Shown here in pieces: positions 1 to 7,563 of a stretch of DNA of 9,232 nt. Each line of letters starts with the position of its first letter. The stretch's first letter is position 1. The stretch is taken from NCBI GenBank assembly GCA_964392765.1, contig CAYMRF010000051.1, positions 1 through 9,232 on the forward strand, in the 5' to 3' direction. The translations under genes were made by a program, and so were the position numbers. The notes under the pieces are model-generated. The model was not told the origin of the DNA. It saw nothing but the letters and a program-made list of their open reading frames with translations, and ran no database searches. The stretch comes from BTUB01 sp964392765 (GTDB taxonomy: Bacteria > Babelota > Babeliae > Babelales > Vermiphilaceae).

Positions 1-5
1 CAAAA

Positions 6-677
6 CTACTTAGAACTTTTTTCTGTGTGTACAATAAATGGAGTATTTTCAATTGGATCTTCCCAAGCAGTGGGATATTTTTCAAGCGCTTTAGTTAATA
101 AAAAATCAGAGACGAACTGGCCCATTATAAATGTGTCACGAAGACCCTTAACATGCGCAATATTTTCATAATGAATCAGTATTGCTTTCAAGCCTCGAAA
201 TACCCTTAGATAATTGTGAGTATCCCCTATAAACCGTTTTTTAGCTTCGATGCTTTTTGCGAAATTAAACTCAGAGGCACGGCCCTCTATTAATAATTCG
301 ATATTTTTTAGATCCTGTAAAAAATTTCCACAAGAAGTTGCTCCCTCGACTAATGATGCAATTTCTGATTGGCTTTTTTTAAAAGCGCGCACCACTCGTC
401 CCGCTGGAGTCTCGCCTCTGTCTGAAGTACTGTCAATATGTGCACCGATTGAGTGATAATTTCCTATGGCATTTAGCACACTCATTTTGCACAAATTAGC
501 ATAAACAGAATGCTGCAAATGAGCCCCTTTCATATCCTTAAACGCTCTAAGAAGATCATCCTTGCTCACTTCAAGAGCAGGGATCATATCAAGTTCAGTT
601 TCAGCTGATTTCATCATCGCCTGGGCAAACGGCGCAGCAAATGCGAGTAAAACAATCAGAATTGCTTTTTGTGTCAT
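6..677 (-). CDS. Exported protein of unknown function, 223 aa
   Basis: I do not recognise this family. The start is a type I signal peptide: a Lys at residue 4, a hydrophobic core at about 5-18, and an A-Q-A cleavage site ending at residue 20, so the mature protein (about 203 residues) should be periplasmic or secreted. The mature part looks mostly helical and charged, with no further membrane span and no motif I can name. It has only two cysteines, C63 and C116, which could form a disulfide after export (inference). The start ATG is supported by a good AAGGA ribosome-binding site four to five bases upstream, which overlaps the stop codon of dcd. The 8-nt gap to dcd indicates co-transcription, but nothing links the two functions. 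The gene is complete, ending in TAG five bases from the window edge; its 3' neighbour is not visible. Confidence 0.8.
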   Translation of the reverse strand: MTQKAILIVLLAFAAPFAQAMMKSAETELDMIPALEVSKDDLLRAFKDMKGAHLQHSVYANLCKMSVLNAIGNYHSIGAHIDSTSDRGETPAGRVVRAFKKSQSEIASLVEGATSCGNFLQDLKNIELLIEGRASEFNFAKSIEAKKRFIGDTHNYLRVFRGLKAILIHYENIAHVKGLRDTFIMGQFVSDFLLTKALEKYPTAWEDPIENTPFIVHTEKSSK

Positions 678-685
678 AAAAATCC

Positions 686-1210
686 TTAAATTAATTCAAA
701 ATCCTTATAGAGCAAGCTTGGTTGAATTCCAATATTATTCTGGTACTTATTGCTCATGTAACGGGTATAATCGCCCTCGATAGTATGATAAAAAATTTGG
801 CAGATTTCTACACCCGGATATATGCGAATTGGTTGAACGCAAAAGATTTCAAGCGTCCAGAATCCATTAAACCCAACATCGCCAAATCCAGCAGTAATAT
901 GAATAAACATCCCCAAACGGCCAATTGATGAGCGGCCTTCAAGCATTGGAACATGATTATCAGTACGCGTATGTTCAAGCGTTCTTCCCAGATAGAGTTT
1001 ACCTGGCTGCAGAACGAGTCCGTCTTCGGGGATCATAATTTTTTTAACGGTATGCTGCTTCTTCATATCCAGCATCTCATCTTCATAAACCATTAACTCA
1101 TTAAAGAGGCGCAAATTATAACTATTCGGGCCTAATTGACGCTCATTAAATGGCTCAATAAAAATCTCGTTGCCCATTTTTCGTTTAATTTCTTTACCCG
1201 ATAAAATCAT
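686..1210 (-). CDS. dcd: dCTP deaminase (possibly bifunctional dCTP deaminase/dUTPase), 174 aa
   Basis: Cytosolic trimeric enzyme of the dUTPase fold that deaminates dCTP to dUTP, feeding dTMP synthesis. The N-terminus MILSGKEI is the usual start of this family (MILSD.DI in many members). The strongest motif is EGRSSIGRLGMFIHITAGF at residues 91-109, the nucleotide-binding and trimer-interface block. It is followed by the G-x-W-T-L-E segment, where E121 aligns with the catalytic glutamate of the E. coli enzyme. The C-terminus (KYQNN.GIQPS..YKDF, about 155-171) is the substrate-covering tail. The length of 174 is shorter than the E. coli enzyme (193). Some archaeal and Gram-positive members of this size also hydrolyse dUTP to dUMP, and I cannot tell which form this is. 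The AGGA ribosome site at 1217-1220 lies 6 nt before ATG. It is the first gene of the minus-strand pair, divergent from moxR. Confidence 0.93.
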   Translation of the reverse strand: MILSGKEIKRKMGNEIFIEPFNERQLGPNSYNLRLFNELMVYEDEMLDMKKQHTVKKIMIPEDGLVLQPGKLYLGRTLEHTRTDNHVPMLEGRSSIGRLGMFIHITAGFGDVGFNGFWTLEIFCVQPIRIYPGVEICQIFYHTIEGDYTRYMSNKYQNNIGIQPSLLYKDFELI

Positions 1211-1295
1211 AATTTTTCCTAAATTTGTAACTTTTTTCTAAGACTGATAATCTGATCATATCAGAAAAATCATTCCAAGAAAGGTTACTGTTACT
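1211..1295. promoter_or_regulatory. Divergent promoter region between dcd and moxR
   Basis: This 85-nt gap must hold the promoters of both the minus-strand dcd unit and the plus-strand moxR gene. On the plus strand, GATAAT (1246-1251) matches five of six bases of a -10 box, but the best -35 (TTGTAA, 1225-1230) leaves only 15 nt of spacing. On the minus strand, TATGAT (complement of 1255-1260) also matches five of six, without a convincing -35. The two candidate -10 boxes flank or overlap the inverted repeat at 1251-1265, so one regulator could affect both directions (inference). No sigma-54 or other special promoter signature was seen. Confidence 0.4.
1251..1265. repeat. Perfect 6-bp inverted repeat, candidate operator
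   Basis: TCTGAT and ATCAGA are exact reverse complements separated by CAT. The site sits in the dcd/moxR divergent intergenic region and overlaps candidate -10 elements for both strands. This is the layout expected of a small dimeric regulator site, but 6-bp arms in an AT-rich region can occur by chance. No regulator gene is encoded nearby. Confidence 0.3.
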
Positions 1296-2291
1296 ATGAT
1301 AGAACCACAAACAAATACGAATGCTTCTGTGATTGAGCAAATTAAAAGTGAAAGCACTCAATTTTATGGCATCGCCAATGAAGTATCTAAAGTTATTGTT
1401 GGCCAGCATGAGGCGATCGAATTTGTATTGATCGCTATTTTATGCAATGGGCACATCCTGCTGGAAGGGGTTCCCGGGCTTGCTAAGACTACTCTCATAA
1501 AAGCAATCACCAAAGTACTCGGACTTAAATTTAATAGAATTCAATTTACTCCGGATTTATTGCCTGCCGATCTTATTGGGACTCTAATTTACAATCAAAA
1601 AACGCAAGAATTCGAAACCAAAAAAGGTCCCATTTTTGCAAACTTAATCTTAGCAGATGAGATTAACCGCGCTCCTGCAAAAGTGCAATCAGCACTCCTT
1701 GAGGCGATGCAAGAACAACAAGTAACCATCGGCTCCAACACGTTCGCACTGGAACAACCATTTTTAGTATTTGCAACTCAAAATCCGATTGAACAAGAAG
1801 GCACGTACCGCTTGCCTGAAGCGCAAGTGGACCGCTTTATGTTTAAATTACAAATGCATTATCCTAATAAAATTGAAGAACGAGAGCTTTTGCGCCGCTC
1901 ATTAGATTTAAGTGCTTTGAGTCATCTCATTTCAGCCAATGAGATTAAAACTGCGCAACAATTAGTAAAAGAAATTTATGTTGATGAACGAATCATTGAA
2001 TACATTGTGAATATTGTTCATGCAACACGAGCACCAGAAACAGTAAAATTAGAAACATTTAAGCAATATATAGAATGTGGCGCTTCACCACGCGCAACAC
2101 TGGCCTTATATCATGCAGGAAAAGCGCATGCCTTTTTAAAGCGACGCCATTTTGTGACGCCGGATGATATCAAACGCGTTGCGCCTTATGTTTTAGGTCA
2201 CCGCATTATAGTGAGCTACTTGGCAGAAGCAGAACAGATTTCTGCTCAAAGCATTATACAAAAAATCATTAGCAACGTAGCATGTCCATAA
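1296..2291 (+). CDS. MoxR-family AAA+ ATPase, 331 aa
   Basis: A cytoplasmic AAA+ ATPase of the MoxR family; family members act as chaperones that remodel or mature partner protein complexes. The Walker A is GVPGLAKT (residues 58-65, the usual MoxR variant G-x-P-G-x-A-K-T). Walker B is LILADEINRAP (117-127), and sensor 1 lies in the ATQNPIEQEGTYRLPEAQVDRF block (160-181), a hallmark of the family. The sensor 2 region is GASPRAT (262-268, R266), in the C-terminal lid helices, followed by the V-L-G-H-R-I motif near 299-304. The length is typical. AAGAAAGG at 1277-1284 serves as ribosome site. MoxR genes usually sit beside DUF58 and von Willebrand-factor-A genes; none is present here, and the next gene starts the secretion operon 73 nt downstream. 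A role in assembling that machine is possible but unproven. Confidence 0.94.
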   Translation: MIEPQTNTNASVIEQIKSESTQFYGIANEVSKVIVGQHEAIEFVLIAILCNGHILLEGVPGLAKTTLIKAITKVLGLKFNRIQFTPDLLPADLIGTLIYNQKTQEFETKKGPIFANLILADEINRAPAKVQSALLEAMQEQQVTIGSNTFALEQPFLVFATQNPIEQEGTYRLPEAQVDRFMFKLQMHYPNKIEERELLRRSLDLSALSHLISANEIKTAQQLVKEIYVDERIIEYIVNIVHATRAPETVKLETFKQYIECGASPRATLALYHAGKAHAFLKRRHFVTPDDIKRVAPYVLGHRIIVSYLAEAEQISAQSIIQKIISNVACP

Positions 2292-2304
2292 GGATTCCCT
2301 CGGC

Positions 2305-2334
2305 TTGACAAAAGTGAAATATGAGGGGTATTGT
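2305..2334 (+). promoter_or_regulatory. Candidate sigma70 promoter for the secretion operon
   Basis: A perfect -35 hexamer TTGACA (2305-2310) is followed after 18 nt by TATTGT (2329-2334), which matches four of six bases of TATAAT. Transcription would start near 2341, about 24 nt before the gspC-like ATG, leaving room for the AAGGA ribosome site at 2355-2359 (5 nt before ATG). The 73-nt gap carries no GC-rich hairpin with a T-run, so read-through from moxR is also possible. Confidence 0.5.
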
Positions 2335-2364
2335 GTGAAGTAACTTTTATTGGTAAGGATCTGA

Positions 2365-3468
2365 ATGAGACAGCCATTCTGGATAGTAAATAGCGCGCTT
2401 TTATTACTTGCCTGCATCACCGCAGGTTTTATTTATTTTTCGCGTCCAGAAATTCCACCACGCGAAAACATTGAGCCTGCTCCTTATCGCATGCCCGCAC
2501 AAACTGAAAGTTCTAAAATCAATATTAATAAAATTTATGAATACGATCTTTTTGACACCTATCAAAAAGAGCTCATTCCTATGGAAACGCCCGATCAAAT
2601 AGGGCCTATGCCAGAAGCTCCCGCTCCAATGGCTGTGCGGGTACCAGAAGAACCAAAACCTCAATTTATAGAGCCCCTGCCAATAAGCCTCAAAGGCATT
2701 ATTATTGTTCTTTCGGATGACACTAAAAACAGAGCGATCATTATGGATAATCGCAGTACTAAAGAAGGTTCTTTCAAAGTAGGCGATATGGTAGAAGATG
2801 CGCAGCTGATTCGTATCTTTAGTAATAAAATTATTTTAATGCGTGCAAATGGCCAACAAGAGGTTCTTTATCTGCGCGAAAAAGATGCAAAAATAGATCC
2901 AACCTATGCAAGCATTGAAGGGTGGGATACTGTGATTAGCCAAACAGGGCCATTTAATTTCACTATTAATACCGCAGAATTTATTAATCGCATTCAAAGT
3001 TTAGGGCAATTCATTGATACGCTAGAAGTAACTACTGCCTATCGCCAAGGACAAAGCATTGGAGTGCGCGTGGGGCCCGGACCGCTCACCAGAGCACTCG
3101 GACTCAATAAAGATGACCTCATTACTAAAGTAAATGATATTTCGGTGGCAGAAACGGGAAATAGACTTGAAATCTTCAAACAAATCAGCAGTTTGAAGAC
3201 AAATGATACAATTACCGTTACCTTATTAAGAAATGGCCATGAAACGACGCTGAACTATCTGCTACAAGAAGTTCGCACAGCACGCAAGCAAGAAGTGGGG
3301 CAGAAAAAACCTTCGCCAGAACAAGTTAAAGAAGAGCAGAAAAAGCAACTTGAACAAAAACGCACGTTCGCACCAACATTGCATGAAATTAGAGATCGAG
3401 AAAAAGCTAATATGTTAGAAAGAGGCAAACGGCCAACCCAAAATGTTTTATCAAATCTAAACGGGTAA
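2365..3468 (+). CDS. gspC: GspC-like inner-membrane protein with HR and PDZ domains, 367 aa
   Basis: Type II secretion GspC connects the inner-membrane platform to the secretin. Domains in order: a short N-terminus; one membrane span (about residues 6-25); a short segment ending in YEYDLFDTY (58-66), which resembles the N-L-F-G motif at this place in GspC; a Pro/Glu-rich linker (about 70-105); an HR (homology region) beta domain (106-170) with L-K-G-I, R-A-I-I and F-K-V-G-D-M-V motifs; and a C-terminal PDZ domain (about 213-300) with GVRVGPGP, A-L-G-L-N-K-D-D-L-I-T-K-V-N and T-V-T-L-L-R-N-G-H-E-T. In known systems the HR domain binds secretin N0, and the PDZ domain takes part in substrate selection. 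Unusually, about 65 charged Lys/Glu-rich residues follow the PDZ. The next gene begins 4 nt after the stop. HR plus PDZ argues for GspC rather than PilP, which lacks a PDZ domain. Confidence 0.88.
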   Translation: MRQPFWIVNSALLLLACITAGFIYFSRPEIPPRENIEPAPYRMPAQTESSKININKIYEYDLFDTYQKELIPMETPDQIGPMPEAPAPMAVRVPEEPKPQFIEPLPISLKGIIIVLSDDTKNRAIIMDNRSTKEGSFKVGDMVEDAQLIRIFSNKIILMRANGQQEVLYLREKDAKIDPTYASIEGWDTVISQTGPFNFTINTAEFINRIQSLGQFIDTLEVTTAYRQGQSIGVRVGPGPLTRALGLNKDDLITKVNDISVAETGNRLEIFKQISSLKTNDTITVTLLRNGHETTLNYLLQEVRTARKQEVGQKKPSPEQVKEEQKKQLEQKRTFAPTLHEIRDREKANMLERGKRPTQNVLSNLNG

Positions 3469-3472
3469 TACT

Positions 3473-5935
3473 ATGAAAATAGAGCGTTTAATTATTTTTT
3501 TATGCCTTATTTTCGCCCTTGCGGCAATTCCCGGATGTGGTGGCAAAAAACAACAAAAAGCCTCACTCCCGGCAGACACCAAATTACAAACATCCATTGA
3601 TTTACCGCAGCAATTTGAAGATGAAAAACTCTCAAAACTCGGGATTATCAGCGAGCCGGGTGAATTAATCGCACTCGAAAAAAAAGAAAACGAGATACTC
3701 TCCCCGCACGCAATCGTTGAAGAAAAATCACCTCAGGTAGAAAAAGAATTGCCCTATTGTCCCGAAGAAGAGCCGAGCATTGAATTCCATTTTGAGAACG
3801 CTGATCTTGAAATGCTCATCAATCAAATATCTGAGCTTTTTGATCTCACGTTCGTGGCGGATGATTCTATCACGCCGATGCTACAAGGCGCAAAAACCGT
3901 AAAAGGTAATAAAATCTCATTTAAAACTCAGCGCCCACTCACCAAAAAAGAGGCCTGGGATCTTTTTGTCACCTTCTTGGATATTGCAGGCTTTGCGGTA
4001 ATCTCTGAAGCAAATCCCAAATTAAAAAGAATTGTAACTATCGATCTTGCAAAAAAATCGCCATTGCGCGCATTTATTGGCGTTCCTCCCTCAGAGCTTC
4101 CTAATAGTGATGAAATGGTGCGCTATGTTTACTTTGTAGAAAATGCCGCGCTGGAAACTATTGCTAAAATCGCCAATGATCTGCGCAGTCCAAGTTCATC
4201 TTTGGCTATCTTGCAAGAAATGAAGGCGCTCATAATCACTGATAAATCGTATAATATCAAAAGTCTTATGAACATTGTAAAAGAGCTTGATAAATCGGTG
4301 ATGCCACAAGCAATGAGTGTACTTAAATTGCGCAAGGCTGATGCAAAAGAAGTAAAAGCGCTCTACGACTCACTTGCGCAAGTTGATGAAAAATCGATGG
4401 CGCAGCAACGATTCTTTCCGGGCAGAAGAACTCCACCCTCAGCATATTTCTCTGATAACGTTGCCGTCTTTGCAGAGCCAAGAACCAACTCTTTAATTCT
4501 TCTGGGACCCCAAGATTCTATTAAGCGCATTGAAGATTTTATCACCCAATCAGTAGACGTTGATCTCACGCAACCATATTCTCCGTTGCACGTGTTACCA
4601 TTGCGCTACGCCGATGCAAAAACCATTGCTGATATTATGAACACGGTTACCCGATTTGGTGAAGGTTCAGAAGCCGGTAGAACTGGAGGCGTGCGCGGTG
4701 GTGATAAATACATGAAACCAATCACCTTTACTCCTGAATTTGAAACGAATCGCCTCATTATTAAAGGCGATTATGAAGATTTCTTGCGAGCAAAAGAGAT
4801 TATTAGCGAGCTTGATGCCCCGCAGCCACAAGTTGCAATAGAAGTATTGCTTCTTTCTGTTGCTCTCAATGATAAGCGGCAATTAGGAGCCCAAATTCGC
4901 AGCAGAGTTCCCGGATCTGAGGGTCTTGCGGGCACCAATGTGAAATTTCAAACTTCAGGATTATTTGGCACCGGGCAAATTGTTACCGATCCGAATGGTA
5001 ATGGCGTGAACCGTTTACTCGGAAATCTTCTCAATCTGGTTTCAAGCGGTATTGCTGCCGGTAATACTATTATCTCCTTGGGGGATTCTCTGAACGTCTG
5101 GGCAATTATCCAAGCACTAGAGACGGCAAGCAACGTGCAGGTTTTGGCAAATCCATTCTTGATTGCGACCAATAAGGCAAAAGCGGTGGTTTCACTTGGT
5201 GAAGTTCGTCGTGTAACGACCGGTACTATCGTAGGTGGAAGCAACACACAAACCAATACATATGGAGATGCTCCTGCAGAATTAAAGGTTGAAATTCAAC
5301 CGCAGATCAACTCTGATGGCATGATTGTTCTTGAGATCGTGGTGAAATTGTCTCAATTCGTGGGCGCAGCAAATCCTGATAACGCAGTTCGAACCACGCG
5401 TGAAATTAAGACGAAGACAATCGTGACCAATAAAGAAGTGATCGCGCTGGGCGGATTAATTCAAACAAATATTGAAAACTTAGTAACCAAAGTTCCCGTG
5501 CTTGGAGATATGCCATTACTCGGATGGTTATTTAAAAATAAGACTAAAATTGCAAGCAAATCAAATCTTTTAATTTTAATTTCTTCTCGTATTATTGAAC
5601 CGCAAGGCGGAGAGGCTATCACCTCCTTCACCAATGATCATCTCACCGATTATACCGATACCGTTAATGAGATGTATTATCCGAATGAGCGTAGAGATCC
5701 AATAAATCGCTGGTTCTTCCGCAGTAAAGACCTTAATGAACGAGCAACTGATGAATTTATTTTCCGTAGACAAAAAGATGCGCTTGAAGGAACCACGCTA
5801 CAAAAAGATGTGGTGACTCCTATTGTGGCTCAAGCACCAAAAGCACCACAAAAAACTATCGTTGCCTCTAACAAAAAATCTAAGGGGTCTCCTTTGATGA
5901 CCGCCTTAGGAAATGAGAAGGGAGTAACCGCATGA
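3473..5935 (+). CDS. gspD: GspD-like secretin 1, candidate liposecretin, 820 aa
   Basis: Outer-membrane channel subunit of type II secretion. The N-terminus is a hydrophobic signal ending in A-I-P-G-C (C22), a lipobox-like site with an unusual Pro at -2; Gly after the Cys fits outer-membrane sorting. A linker of about 80 residues leads to N0 (about 101-190), N1 (213-275), N2 (279-360, with R-T-N-S-L-I-L-L) and N3 (370-450, with E-T-N-R-L-I-I-K and a Gly-rich GRTGG loop). The secretin core is about 451-710. It includes V-Q-V-L-A-N-P-F-L-I-A-T-N (555-567), EVIALGGLI (655-663) and VPVLGDMPLLGWLFKNK (674-690), close to the secretin family signature. A tail of about 110 residues follows; it is charged and could contact a pilotin or the membrane (inference). 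It overlaps the next gene by ATGA, with AAGGGAG at 5918-5924 as that gene's ribosome site. Which secreted proteins use it is unknown. Confidence 0.95.
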   Translation: MKIERLIIFLCLIFALAAIPGCGGKKQQKASLPADTKLQTSIDLPQQFEDEKLSKLGIISEPGELIALEKKENEILSPHAIVEEKSPQVEKELPYCPEEEPSIEFHFENADLEMLINQISELFDLTFVADDSITPMLQGAKTVKGNKISFKTQRPLTKKEAWDLFVTFLDIAGFAVISEANPKLKRIVTIDLAKKSPLRAFIGVPPSELPNSDEMVRYVYFVENAALETIAKIANDLRSPSSSLAILQEMKALIITDKSYNIKSLMNIVKELDKSVMPQAMSVLKLRKADAKEVKALYDSLAQVDEKSMAQQRFFPGRRTPPSAYFSDNVAVFAEPRTNSLILLGPQDSIKRIEDFITQSVDVDLTQPYSPLHVLPLRYADAKTIADIMNTVTRFGEGSEAGRTGGVRGGDKYMKPITFTPEFETNRLIIKGDYEDFLRAKEIISELDAPQPQVAIEVLLLSVALNDKRQLGAQIRSRVPGSEGLAGTNVKFQTSGLFGTGQIVTDPNGNGVNRLLGNLLNLVSSGIAAGNTIISLGDSLNVWAIIQALETASNVQVLANPFLIATNKAKAVVSLGEVRRVTTGTIVGGSNTQTNTYGDAPAELKVEIQPQINSDGMIVLEIVVKLSQFVGAANPDNAVRTTREIKTKTIVTNKEVIALGGLIQTNIENLVTKVPVLGDMPLLGWLFKNKTKIASKSNLLILISSRIIEPQGGEAITSFTNDHLTDYTDTVNEMYYPNERRDPINRWFFRSKDLNERATDEFIFRRQKDALEGTTLQKDVVTPIVAQAPKAPQKTIVASNKKSKGSPLMTALGNEKGVTA

Positions 5936-7563
5936 TCCGCAACTTATTTCTCCCTGATCGAGTAAAGGGATATTACGTATTCGGCACGCGTACCATCGGT
6001 TTTGATATTAGTAAATCGGCAGTTCGTGCCACACAAATCTACTGCAAGGGCAGAGAGATTATTATAGAAAAATGTTATGAGATGCCTTTGCAACCGACCA
6101 CTCTTGCAACTGAATACCAAGAAAGAGCCTCTGCGGCTATTAAGATTATTCTTGAACAAGCGCAGTATGATCTTATTGTTTCATCGCTCTCAAGTTCTCA
6201 AGTAATTTTTAAAGAATTAAAACTTCCTTTTATTGGGCTCGATACTATTAAAAAAGTGATCGGCTTTGAAGTTGAGCCACTGCTTCCATTTTCACTCAAC
6301 GACGCAATTATCGATTGCATTGTAACCAAAGAAAATACGGCAGAAAACAGCTCAGAAGTTTTAGTTGCTGCTGTTCAAAATCAAAATCTTGCGCAACATC
6401 TTGCGCTTTTTGAAGCTGCTGGCATACAACCAGAACAAGTTACTGTCGATCTATTTGCACTCTACGGCCTTTATAAAATGATTCCTGTCTATGCAAACCA
6501 AAAGGGCGGAGTTGTATTGCTCGAGATTGAAGCGCAATCTACGCGTATGGCATACATTTATGATGGTCAACTACGGCTTATACGAACTATTCCGCGAGGC
6601 TTGCTTGATCAAGCGAGGCACGTGAGCAGCGCATTGCGCATTACTGAACAAGAAGCGCTCGAGCATATTATTCGCTATGGATTGGATTCAGCACATGATG
6701 ATGGCTACGTGGGCGCAATTAAGCAAGCGTTTTCTGGCTTTTTTAATGATGTGATGTTTACTTTACAATCATTTGTTTCGCAAGCAAAGCCAGTCCAATC
6801 AATAAATAAAATAATTGTATTTGGTACCAGCGCTACCATCAAAGGGCTGCCGGAACTGATTACCGATCTTTCTCATATTAAATGTGAAGTATTTCATATT
6901 AATGGATTGATTCATAATGGCTTTGGTATCAGTGCCAAAAGCGCAATACCGCAAGCAAACATGGTGAGTTTAGCAACCGCATTACCAACTACCTCTACCG
7001 CTACGGTAAATTTGAGAAAGCGAGAATTTGCAGTATCTAATGCAAAACAATTTATGCAGCAGTTTATTATTGGCGCATCTCTTTTAGGACTTATTATTGG
7101 CTCATTACTTGCAATGGTAATTTGGCAGACTCGTAAATTAAAGCGAGAAGCAAATCAATCTGAACAAGAAATAATTTCTACGCTCAAAGAAAAGATTAAA
7201 AAAATTCCTGACGATGCTACCGGCCTTGATGATACCTTCGAGGCGGCTAAAGCTGAAGTGTCTCGGGAAGAAAAAATGTGGTCTGCATTCTCTGCTTCAT
7301 CCCATCCTCATTTTCTGGAATTTTTATTAGAACTCACTAATAAGATTGATAAATCCAGCTTAGGCTTTGAGCTGGAGCGGCTCACGATGACTGCAGATAC
7401 GATAATTATGAAGGCGCAGGTGCGCGGATATGATGAACTTGCAACCTTGCAGCGCGACCTCTCTGAATCAAAACTCTTTAGCTATGTTGAGCGCGTTCAC
7501 GATCCAAAATTCACCATGACCATTCGCCTTGCTAAAAAACCAGGGCAACGGGGGCAGCAATGA
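5932..7563 (+). CDS. gspL: GspL-like protein: PilM actin-like domain fused to PilN/GspL membrane and periplasmic part, 543 aa
   Basis: Inner-membrane platform component. Residues about 20-355 are a PilM-type actin-like ATPase fold, starting with T-I-G-F-D-I-S-K-S-A-V-R-A (21-33, the first phosphate loop; PilM has G-I-D-I-G-S-S-S-V-K). They continue through ELKLPFI (95-101), EVEPLLPF (113-120) and IIVFGTSATIKGLPEL (294-309). NLRKREF (360-366) matches the short motif before the membrane span in GspL and recalls the PilN N-terminal motif that PilM binds. One membrane span (about 376-397) is followed by a charged helical, probably coiled-coil stretch (about 400-450) and a ferredoxin-like periplasmic domain (about 460-535). 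Typical GspL has about 400 residues with a reduced actin-like domain, so this protein is long. It would recruit the GspE ATPase on the cytoplasmic side and pair with the GspM-like protein in the periplasm. Both gene ends overlap neighbours by ATGA. Confidence 0.87.
   Translation: MIRNLFLPDRVKGYYVFGTRTIGFDISKSAVRATQIYCKGREIIIEKCYEMPLQPTTLATEYQERASAAIKIILEQAQYDLIVSSLSSSQVIFKELKLPFIGLDTIKKVIGFEVEPLLPFSLNDAIIDCIVTKENTAENSSEVLVAAVQNQNLAQHLALFEAAGIQPEQVTVDLFALYGLYKMIPVYANQKGGVVLLEIEAQSTRMAYIYDGQLRLIRTIPRGLLDQARHVSSALRITEQEALEHIIRYGLDSAHDDGYVGAIKQAFSGFFNDVMFTLQSFVSQAKPVQSINKIIVFGTSATIKGLPELITDLSHIKCEVFHINGLIHNGFGISAKSAIPQANMVSLATALPTTSTATVNLRKREFAVSNAKQFMQQFIIGASLLGLIIGSLLAMVIWQTRKLKREANQSEQEIISTLKEKIKKIPDDATGLDDTFEAAKAEVSREEKMWSAFSASSHPHFLEFLLELTNKIDKSSLGFELERLTMTADTIIMKAQVRGYDELATLQRDLSESKLFSYVERVHDPKFTMTIRLAKKPGQRGQQ

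Noticed and set aside
2292..2364. Possible terminator after moxR
   Set aside because: Only a weak AAAAGT/ACTTTT pairing with a loop near 27 nt is visible; there is no GC-rich stem with a following T-run.
4948..5256. 102-residue minus-strand open frame inside secretin 1
   Set aside because: It lies opposite the conserved secretin core, which fully explains the sequence.
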